A DNA stretch of 18,268 nt, taken from positions 1 to 18,268 of the forward strand of contig CABRGB010000036.1 in assembly GCA_902470345.1 (NCBI GenBank), read 5' to 3'. This document shows, piece after piece, positions 7,313-15,580 of this stretch (position 1 is the first letter of the stretch; the number at the start of each line of letters is the position of its first letter). The translations under genes were made by a program, and so were the position numbers. Source of the stretch: an uncultured Collinsella sp. Lineage in GTDB: Bacteria > Actinomycetota > Coriobacteriia > Coriobacteriales > Coriobacteriaceae. The notes under the pieces were generated by a model. That model saw only the letters and a program-made list of their open reading frames with translations, had not been told where the DNA came from and ran no database searches.

Positions 7313-8053
7313 ATGATTGACCTTCAAACGCTGACGATCTCTTATGGAAAGAAGGTGCTCGTAGATTCGGTGAACGCTGAGTTTGCCCCGGGTACGGTCT
7401 ACGGTCTCGTCGCTCCGAACGGGCATGGAAAGACGACGTTGCTGCGTGCGATGGCAGGTTTGCCGGGTCCTCGCGTGGACGGGAGCATCGTTCTGGATGA
7501 GGTGCAGGGTACGGGTGCGAGAGAGGTCCGTTCTATGATCTTCTATGCACCTGGTGAGGGGACGCTGCTGTATCCCGGATTGCGTGCGGAAGATCACCTC
7601 AAGATGGTTTGCGATATGTGGCCGCATGCTCGCGATATCGAAGAGATAGTGGAACAAACGCAGATAGGCGAGTTCGCGAAGATGAGGATCCGCACTCTGA
7701 GCCAGGGCATGAAGCAGCAGCTTACCCTGGCGATTGCGTATGCGACGGGCGCGCGGTACCTTCTATTAGATGAGCCCATGAACGCGCTCGACCCCAGCAG
7801 GGTGGACTTGCATTCCGAGATTCTCAGGAAGCTGGCCGATTCTGGTACGTGCATCATCATGTCATCCCACATCTTGGATTCGGTCGATAGGCTGTGCGAT
7901 GAGATTCTGTTTTTGAAGGATGGGAGGCTCATTAGAAGCATTCCGCAAGATGATGCTGCGCCGAAGTCTCCTGGATCCCATTTCGCAAAGCCTGCCGGAC
8001 GCGCCGAGGGTGCGCTAAACACGTATCGGCGACTCTACGAAAAGGGCGGGTAG
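7313..8053 (+). CDS. ABC transporter ATP-binding protein (unit A)
   Basis: A 246-aa nucleotide-binding subunit that powers the permease encoded just upstream. Walker A is A-P-N-G-H-G-K-T-T (K40), the signature is L-S-Q-G-M-K-Q-Q (129-136), Walker B is Y-L-L-L-D-E-P (D153, E154) and the switch His is H186 in M-S-S-H-I-L-D. All catalytic motifs are present. The Walker A style (A-P-N-G rather than S-G-S-G) and the G-M-K-Q-Q signature place it with CcmA/NatA-type exporters rather than the LolD-like ATPases usual in lactococcin 972 clusters. It is closely related in motifs to the C-terminal domain of the unit B fusion. An ATG at 7304 overlaps the permease stop (ATGA), but the AAGGGG site fits the ATG at 7313 better (9-nt spacing). 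The C-terminal 35 residues are a charged tail of unknown use. Confidence 0.9.
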   Translation: MIDLQTLTISYGKKVLVDSVNAEFAPGTVYGLVAPNGHGKTTLLRAMAGLPGPRVDGSIVLDEVQGTGAREVRSMIFYAPGEGTLLYPGLRAEDHLKMVCDMWPHARDIEEIVEQTQIGEFAKMRIRTLSQGMKQQLTLAIAYATGARYLLLDEPMNALDPSRVDLHSEILRKLADSGTCIIMSSHILDSVDRLCDEILFLKDGRLIRSIPQDDAAPKSPGSHFAKPAGRAEGALNTYRRLYEKGG

Positions 8054-8055
8054 AA

Positions 8056-8187
8056 ATGCAAGTTAAAAATCTATGTGGCCAATGTGATACCGTTGAACCC
8101 GCATATCGATACCGCTCAGCCATTCGCCTCGCCCCCGTCGCACGTATCTTCATCCGGTCTGTTACTTTTAATCTAACAATTCTTTGA
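8056..8187 (+). other. 43-codon ORF between units A and B, possible peptide-gene remnant
   Basis: This open frame begins 3 nt after the ATPase stop codon and has no signal peptide. Its N-terminal part reads G-Q-C-D-T-V-E-P-A-Y, which resembles the mature starts of peptide B (K-G-D-V-E-P-A-Y) and peptide A (Q-C-A-L-V-E-P-L-G-Y). At DNA level 12 of 15 bases match peptide B over V-E-P-A-Y. The rest (R-Y-R-S-A-I-R-L-A-P) matches nothing recognised. It may be a decayed third peptide gene, a short real peptide, or chance. The spacer up to 8206 shows no terminator. Confidence 0.25.
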
Positions 8188-8206
8188 GGAACGTAGGTGC
8201 TTCTAA

Positions 8207-10021
8207 ATGTACTGTCGACTTCTTCTCAAACTAATCCTAAGAGACAAGGCCGTATGGATTTGTACGCTCGTTCTCGCTGCAGCCTTTTCCGTCCCCATTG
8301 CGTTCAATTCACCCATCTACGGGCCCTTCTTTATGAAACAGGGCATGCAGAGCTTTGTCGACGCATTCAATACGCGCGCGCCCCAGGCCAGCGGCACAGA
8401 CCTATCTCCAGAGCAGCAAAATGACGCGGAGCTTGCAAGATACGCGAACGCCGCCCTTGCCGCTCAAACCGACGCCGCCTTTCTCGATTCTGCCGAGAGC
8501 TACTACGCGCTCATGGGCGAAGGCTTCCAATCCGGGTCCATCGTGGGAGACCGAGAGACCAATGACGCGGCGCTCGCATATTGCCGTGCCCTGAGCAGCT
8601 CCGGCATCACGGATATCCCGGCCTCCGCAAACGACCTGCCATTCCTTTCCTTCCTGCCTTACGCCATTGCCACGGCGCCGTCTTTCCTTCCCTTCATCCC
8701 CTTCCTTCTCTCGTCGATACTCGTGCTCGGCGCCACAAGGCCCGGGACCCTGGCGGCGAAGGCGCCCGTGCCCAAATTCCGGCGCCTTATCCAGACCGTG
8801 TTTTCGATAATCGCCGCGGGGACCGCGATGCTCCTCGCCGGCCTCGCACCCGGGGGCATTTACGCCTTGGCCCTAAACGGCTTCGGGCAAATTGGGTACC
8901 CGATCGCCTTCTTCCATGACGGCGCGCTTACCACCACGACCGCGGGAAACGTCTTCACAGCCCTGCTTCTCGCGCTGCTTGCGGGCGGAACCTTGATATC
9001 CGTTTGCTCCGCCGTCCTATCGACCGCAACGAGGCGCGTCCTCGCGGGCCCCCTTGCCTCCGCGCTGCTTGTCGCGGCCCCGGCATTCCCGTTACTGTCC
9101 GATTCGGCACTAGGGCATAACGCCGCGCTCAATCTCCTGCCGCTGGCCGTATTCTCGCCTATCGAGGCAACGGGTTACGTAGGATGCTTCCCGACAGAAT
9201 TCATTGGCTCCGGTTCAGGCGGTGCATCGATGCTTGCCGTGGCCCTGGCATACGTCGCGGTCTTTTTTGCGGTCGGCGCCGTTGCGACACGTTCCCCCAA
9301 ACAGCCTGGACCCGCGAAAAAGCGCCATGGGCTCGAGCTTCTGGACGCGAGCGTGGGATACGGAAGCACGACGATACTTTCAATCGGGTCGCTTTTCCTG
9401 AGCCCGGGAACGGCGGCGGGCCTCGTTGCTCCCAACGGCTCGGGGAAAACCACCCTTCTTGAAGCGCTGTCGGGCCAATTTCCCACCCGCATCCGCTCGG
9501 GAAGCCTGGCGGCAGACGGAATCAGCCAACGTCAATCAGCCGAATTTGCAGAACTCGTCTACCTGAGCTCTTCAGGCGGCACGGATCTCTACCCCACGCT
9601 ATCGGCCCTCGAGCACCTTGCTTTCGTTAGGGAGGCGTGGAAATCGGCCACCGACATCGACTCGCTCTGCAGCTCCCTCGGAATCTCCCCATATCTCGAC
9701 AAGCCGACCCGTAAACTCTCGACAGGAATGAAGCAGCAGGTAAAGCTTGCCATGGCGATATCGACCGATTGCCCGTACCTCATCCTCGATGAACCGCTGA
9801 ACGGCCTCGATCCGGGAAAGCGGAAAACCTCCTGCGACGCGATGCGCAGCGAGGTGGCGCGGGGACGAAGCGTGCTCATCTCAAGCCATCTACTCGACGA
9901 CCTGGCAGACCTCACCAACTCGTTCTACTTCATCGAGGCCGGCACGCTCGTGGAAAAGATCAAGTCGTCCTCGCAGACGCTCAAGCAGGAATACCTCGAT
10001 ACATACGAGGGAGGTGAATGA
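8207..10021 (+). CDS. fused ABC permease-ATPase (unit B)
   Basis: 604 aa, a half-transporter with membrane and ATPase parts in one chain. Residues 1-360 hold about six helices: one near 15-33, an extracytoplasmic segment to about 145, then five more. The loop N-G-F-G-Q-I-G-Y-P (N224-P232) matches the motif present twice in the unit A permease. Residues 372-595 form the nucleotide-binding domain: Walker A A-P-N-G-S-G-K-T-T (K414), signature L-S-T-G-M-K-Q-Q (504-511), Walker B L-I-L-D-E-P (D528, E529) and H561 in I-S-S-H-L-L. It presumably acts as a homodimer. The likely job is export of, or immunity to, peptide B, encoded 1 bp downstream. Start ATG at 8207 follows AGGTG at about 9 nt. Codon choice is richer in C-ending codons than unit A, hinting at a separate origin. 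Confidence 0.85.
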   Translation: MYCRLLLKLILRDKAVWICTLVLAAAFSVPIAFNSPIYGPFFMKQGMQSFVDAFNTRAPQASGTDLSPEQQNDAELARYANAALAAQTDAAFLDSAESYYALMGEGFQSGSIVGDRETNDAALAYCRALSSSGITDIPASANDLPFLSFLPYAIATAPSFLPFIPFLLSSILVLGATRPGTLAAKAPVPKFRRLIQTVFSIIAAGTAMLLAGLAPGGIYALALNGFGQIGYPIAFFHDGALTTTTAGNVFTALLLALLAGGTLISVCSAVLSTATRRVLAGPLASALLVAAPAFPLLSDSALGHNAALNLLPLAVFSPIEATGYVGCFPTEFIGSGSGGASMLAVALAYVAVFFAVGAVATRSPKQPGPAKKRHGLELLDASVGYGSTTILSIGSLFLSPGTAAGLVAPNGSGKTTLLEALSGQFPTRIRSGSLAADGISQRQSAEFAELVYLSSSGGTDLYPTLSALEHLAFVREAWKSATDIDSLCSSLGISPYLDKPTRKLSTGMKQQVKLAMAISTDCPYLILDEPLNGLDPGKRKTSCDAMRSEVARGRSVLISSHLLDDLADLTNSFYFIEAGTLVEKIKSSSQTLKQEYLDTYEGGE

Positions 10022-10022
10022 C

Positions 10023-10367
10023 ATGAAACTATTTGAACAGCTGAAGTCCAATGCGTCGCGCATGACTGTCTACGCCATCCTCGTGGCAACGGCTTTATGC
10101 GGAATCGCGGCACCCGTCTATGCGCTCAACGGAGAGAAAGGCGATGTCGAACCCGCGTACATGGCTTCGACGGTTAAAGACCGGTACAAAGCCTTCTCTG
10201 GAGACACGTTTTACGTAGCAGAGTACGACACGACCTACCGTCAGCTTCGCTACAACAAGGGCTACGACTATCTAGGCGCAGAGGCAATCAGCTATACGTC
10301 GGGTTGGTACCGCTCCAGCTATGGACACATAACCCAGTTCAAGTGTAACTACCGTGTGTACAACTAA
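10023..10367 (+). CDS. secreted Tyr-rich lactococcin-972-like peptide precursor (peptide B)
   Basis: 114 aa. The signal peptide is residues 1-34 (hydrophobic core V-Y-A-I-L-V-A-T-A-L-C-G-I-A, cleavage predicted after A-P-V-Y-A). The mature part is 80 aa with 13 Tyr and a single Cys (108). Shared with peptide A: V-E-P near the mature N-terminus, S-G-D-T (59-62; S-G-H-S in A) and Y-R-Q-L-R-Y-N-K-G-Y (72-81; Y-K-T-I-S-Y-R-N-G-Y in A), each followed by exactly 33 residues ending in Y-x-x-Y or Y-x-x-Y-N. It is therefore a homologue of A, and by that link a lactococcin-972-like candidate, though its own match to that family is weak. The start at 10023 lies 1 bp after the stop of the transporter gene, with GGAGG at 10010-10014 inside that gene's end, so translation is probably coupled. 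It is followed by a strong terminator. Confidence 0.65.
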   Translation: MKLFEQLKSNASRMTVYAILVATALCGIAAPVYALNGEKGDVEPAYMASTVKDRYKAFSGDTFYVAEYDTTYRQLRYNKGYDYLGAEAISYTSGWYRSSYGHITQFKCNYRVYN

Positions 10368-10382
10368 AGCAACCGGCCGGGA

Positions 10383-10417
10383 CGAGGGGTGACGCAAAAG
10401 CGTCGCCCCTCGTTTTT
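10383..10417 (+). terminator. strong Rho-independent terminator of unit B
   Basis: A 13-bp stem (CGAGGGGTGACGC paired with GCGTCGCCCCTCG, one G-U pair), loop AAAA, then five T. It lies 15 bp after the peptide B stop codon and closes the island's rightward transcript. Confidence 0.95.
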
Positions 10418-10426
10418 AACCATGTC

Positions 10427-10445
10427 AACTGAACCTAGTTCAGTT
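10427..10445. repeat. inverted repeat at the right island boundary
   Basis: AACTGAA-CCTAG-TTCAGTT, perfect 7-bp arms, ending one base before the right 64-bp repeat. It could be a recombinase or regulator site, or chance. Confidence 0.4.
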
Positions 10446-10446
10446 T

Positions 10447-10510
10447 GGTTGATTTCCGATCTCAGCTGAACACATTGAGCGGAAAGGCCGTTCCCGCAGT
10501 CAGTCGAACG
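10447..10510 (+). repeat. 64-bp direct repeat, right copy
   Basis: Matches 2818-2881 at 61 of 64 bases, in the same orientation. It lies between the unit B terminator and the rpmE promoter. It is immediately followed by a perfect 13-bp hairpin, in the same relative place where the left copy has shorter complementary arms (CCTCCG...CGGAGG). Confidence 0.85.
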
Positions 10511-10541
10511 TCCCCGGGGCCCTTCTCAGGCCCCGGGGACG
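10509..10541. other. perfect 13-bp GC hairpin after the right repeat
   Basis: The arms 10509-10521 and 10529-10541 (CGTCCCCGGGGCC and its exact complement) enclose a 7-nt loop CTTCTCA. No T-tract follows (GCATTTTCCC), so it is not a typical terminator; it may be part of the repeat element or an RNA structure. Confidence 0.7.
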
Positions 10542-10621
10542 GCATTTTCCCAGTTGAAGGAACGGTGGAGATGTGTTTCGATGGGTCAGATTCGTGTCGT
10601 TCCGAAAAGACCGTGAACCTT

Positions 10622-10650
10622 TTGTGGGACACGCGGCGCCGTGGTACCAT
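10622..10650 (+). promoter_or_regulatory. candidate rpmE promoter
   Basis: TTGTGG (10622-10627) and TACCAT (10645-10650) are separated by exactly 17 bp, a plausible sigma-70 promoter upstream of the L31 leader. Matches are 3/6 and 4/6, typical for a GC-rich host. Confidence 0.5.
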
Positions 10651-10665
10651 AGCCGAGTTTGTTGT

Positions 10666-10712
10666 CTTGGTCGGAAACCAAGACGCCTTATGCGCTGATC
10701 GGTAACCAGCGC
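10666..10712 (+). promoter_or_regulatory. structured rpmE leader (candidate L31 autoregulatory leader)
   Basis: Two short stems lie between promoter and start codon: CTTGGT/ACCAAG (10666-10671, 10677-10682) and GCGCTG/CAGCGC (10692-10697, 10707-10712). They end 12 nt before the AAGGAG ribosome-binding site. Ribosomal protein L31 genes in several bacterial groups, I believe including Coriobacteria, have described leader RNAs used for feedback control. Identity with a known family needs a covariance-model search. Confidence 0.5.
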
Positions 10713-10734
10713 CTGACCAATAAGGAGTCCTACC

Positions 10735-11148
10735 ATGAAGCAGGGTATCCATCCCCAGTATGTCGAGTGCACGGTGACGTGCTCCTGCGGCAACACCTTC
10801 AAGACGCACGCTACCGTGTCCGAGATGAAGGTTGAGCTTTGCAACGAGTGCCACCCGTTCTACACCGGCCAGCAGAAGTTCGTCGACACCGGTGGACGCG
10901 TCCAGCGCTTCGCCGACAAGTTCGGTGGCGCCGCTGCCGCCCAGCTCAAGAAGGCCGAGGAGGCCAAGGCTGCCAAGGCTGCCAAGGCTGCTGAGGCCGA
11001 GGCCGCTCGCAAGGCCGCCGCTGAGGCTAAGGCTGCCGAGAAGGCTAAGCGTGCTGCTAAGTTCGCCGAGGAGGCTGCCAAGCAGGCCGCCGAGGCTCCC
11101 GTTGAGGAGGCCGCTGCCGAGGCCGAGACCACCGAGGCTGCTGAGTAA
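10735..11148 (+). CDS. rpmE: 50S ribosomal protein L31 with Ala/Lys/Glu-rich C-terminal tail
   Basis: 137 aa. Residues 1-68 are a standard zinc-binding (C+) L31, a component of the large-subunit central protuberance forming the bridge to the 30S head. I-H-P-Q-Y, C16 and C18 in C-S-C-G-N, and C36 and C39 in C-N-E-C-H-P-F are present as the four zinc ligands, followed by T-G-G-R-V-Q-R-F. The usual family length is about 70; here a low-complexity extension of roughly 67 residues made almost only of Ala, Lys and Glu follows, likely helical and probably exposed. The reading frame and codon use continue smoothly through it, so it is a real extension and not a frameshift. AAGGAG lies upstream of the ATG; an own promoter, leader and terminator make it a single-gene unit. 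Confidence 0.97.
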   Translation: MKQGIHPQYVECTVTCSCGNTFKTHATVSEMKVELCNECHPFYTGQQKFVDTGGRVQRFADKFGGAAAAQLKKAEEAKAAKAAKAAEAEAARKAAAEAKAAEKAKRAAKFAEEAAKQAAEAPVEEAAAEAETTEAAE

Positions 11149-11183
11149 ATAGCTCGCCGCGGAATCGCTCGCATTCATGGCAT

Positions 11184-11225
11184 AAGGGCCGCGCATCCGT
11201 TTGGGTGCGCGGCCCTTTTCTTTTT
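11184..11225 (+). terminator. Rho-independent terminator after rpmE
   Basis: A 15-bp stem (AAGGGCCGCGCATCC with GGGTGCGCGGCCCTT, one G-U pair), loop GTTT, then a T-rich tail TTCTTTTT. The core CGTTTGGGTGCGC recurs in the terminator at 15541. Confidence 0.95.
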
Positions 11226-11238
11226 ATTGCTGCAGGCT

Positions 11239-11281
11239 AACCCGTTCCCATTGCACCAGATTGGTGCGAAGGGGACGGGTT
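11239..11281. repeat. large imperfect palindrome upstream of secA
   Basis: Outer arms AACCCGTTCCC and GGGGACGGGTT (11 bp, one G-U pair) enclose inner arms GCACCA/TGGTGC around the loop GAT. Together these form a 43-nt hairpin or two-fold site without a T-tract. It may be an intergenic repeat or regulator site. Confidence 0.5.
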
Positions 11282-11324
11282 GGTTTGCACCAAATGGCAG
11301 AGTGACGGCGTTTTCCCAGATAAA

Positions 11325-11359
11325 ACCTGCCAAAATAAACCAGTCCCTTTTTGGCAGGT
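11325..11359. repeat. 11-bp perfect inverted repeat upstream of secA
   Basis: ACCTGCCAAAA and TTTTGGCAGGT flank a 13-nt loop. With the palindrome at 11239 and CGGTCGA-GG-TCGACCG at 11385-11400, three inverted repeats fill the 270-bp gap between the rpmE terminator and secA. The secA promoter itself was not identified with confidence. Confidence 0.6.
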
Positions 11360-11494
11360 CGGTCGGGTCGTAGTTATTACGTGGCGGTCGAGGTCGACCG
11401 TATAGGCCGCGTCCTGTTTGGCTAAAGTACATTTATCTGTGTTTAACTCGCCCGAGGCTGCATGGCGCGGGCGATGGCCAAAAAGGAAAACCAC

Positions 11495-14301
<2,807 letters not shown>

Positions 14302-14302
<1 letters not shown>

Positions 14303-15450
14303 TGGTCGAGGCTTTAGAGGTAACGCCCGCCGAGCTGGACGCGTTTGCGGACCGGCTCGGCGAGGTCGAGTCGTATCTTCATTTGGACGAGAAGCGCACG
14401 CGTGTGACCGAGCTCGAGGCCAAAAGCGTGGCCCCCGGCTTTTGGGATGACGCCGACGCCGCTCGCGCCACCATGGAGGAGATCGCTCGCGCCAAGGAAG
14501 ATATCGCTGCCGTGGATACCGCGCGCCGCGAGCTATCTGACGCCCGTGCGGCGCTGGAGCTTGCCGAGGAGATGGGCGACGACCCCGATGCCGCCGCATT
14601 GCGCGAGGAGGCTGCCGCTACGGCAGAACGCCTGGCCCGCGCTATCGACGATCTCGAGCTTTCGAGCTGGTTTACCGGTGAGTTCGATCACGGCGACGCG
14701 ATTGTGACCATCAAGCCCGGACAGGGTGGCCTGGAGGCGCAGGACTGGACCTTCATGCTCTTTAAGATGTACATGAAGTATTGCCAGCGCCGCGGTTGGA
14801 AGGTCACCATCAACGATTGTCCCGCGGCCGAGGTTATCGGCATCGATCGCGCGACCTTTACCGTCGAGGGCAAGGACGCGTTTGGCATGCTGCGCGCCGA
14901 GGCCGGCGTCCACCGTCTGGTGCGCATTAGCCCCACCGACGACAAGAAGCGCCGCCAGACCACGTTTGCCGGCGTCGAGGTCATCCCCGTGCTGCCCAAC
15001 GATATCGACATCGAGATCAGTCCCGACGATATTCGCGTGGACGTGTATCACGCGAGCGGCCCGGGCGGCCAGGGCGTCAATACCACCGACTCCGCCGTAC
15101 GCGTGACGCATTTTCCCAGCGGCATCGTGGTCACGTGCCAAAACGAACGCAGCCAGATTCAGAACAAGGCCGCGTGCATGCAGATTCTCAAGGCCCGTCT
15201 GTACGAGATCGAGCTCGAGAAGCGCGCCGAGGCGCTCGACGAGATTCGTGGACCCAAGACCACGATCGGGTTTGGTAACCAGATTCGCAGCTACGTGCTC
15301 TACCCGTACCAGATGATCAAGGACCTGCGTTCGGGCGTGGAGACCAGCAACGTCGAGGCCGTTCTCGACGATGGCGATCTGGATCCGTTTGTGATCGGCT
15401 ACCATCGCTGGGCTACCGGCAACGCCGATGCGGAAGGCTCGGACGCCTAG
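14302..15450 (+). CDS. prfB: peptide chain release factor 2, no programmed frameshift
   Basis: RF2 recognises UGA and UAA stop codons in the ribosomal A site and triggers peptide release. 382 aa. Seen: N-terminal domain with Y-L-H-L-D-E-K and A-P-G-F-W-D-D, the R-R-Q-T-T-F-A-G-V-E-V stretch, G-G-Q (255-257) in S-G-P-G-G-Q-G-V-N-T-T-D, and C-terminal R-S-Y-V-L-Y-P-Y-Q-M-I-K-D. Two points stand out. The coding frame is continuous: where many bacteria have CUU-UGA, this gene reads TAT CTT CAT TTG GAC, so autoregulatory frameshifting is absent. The stop-codon-reading tripeptide, Ser-Pro-Phe in most RF2, is Ser-Pro-Thr here (210-212). The ATG at 14302 overlaps the secA TAA (TAATG), with AGGA 7 nt upstream. 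The rest of the sequence excludes RF1. Confidence 0.95.
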
Positions 15451-15540
15451 GCACATGGTTGGCTCCGGGTCGATGCAAACACTTCGCAGGGGTGGTATTT
15501 GCTCGATGAATCGGTAGAATCGAATACAGCAAGAAGTTCA

Positions 15541-15568
15541 AAGCGCACTCGTTTGGGTGCGCTTTTTT
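15541..15568 (+). terminator. Rho-independent terminator after prfB, directly before the YitT gene
   Basis: A 10-bp stem (AAGCGCACTC with GGGTGCGCTT, one G-U pair), loop GTTT, then six T. It ends only 12 nt before the next start codon, immediately in front of that gene's GGGAGG site. The preceding 90 bp (15451-15540) hold a possible -10 TAGAAT at 15515-15520 but no clear -35. Confidence 0.9.
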
Positions 15569-15580
15569 GAGGGAGGCAGC

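Larger units (their letters stand above)
2818..10510. mobile_element. putative genomic island with two peptide/ABC-transporter units
   Basis: Two 64-bp direct repeats (2818-2881 and 10447-10510, three mismatches) bracket about 7.6 kb. The island contains a tyrosine recombinase fragment whose 3' end lies 151 bp from the left repeat, an XRE regulator, a DUF2975-like protein, two secreted peptides and two ABC transporters. Flanks are conserved housekeeping genes (ACT-gltA on one side, rpmE-secA-prfB on the other). A recombinase next to one of two direct repeats is the usual layout of an integrated element (attL/attR). The three mismatches and the damaged recombinase suggest an old, immobile insertion. 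Alternative: the 64-mer is a dispersed intergenic repeat that happens to lie on both sides. No conjugation, replication or transposase genes are seen. Confidence 0.5.

Noticed and set aside
10462..11196. 244-codon minus-strand frame rich in Leu, Gly and Ser
   Set aside because: It is the antisense of the Ala/Lys/Glu repeat tail of L31 and its leader; the composition is a by-product of that repeat.
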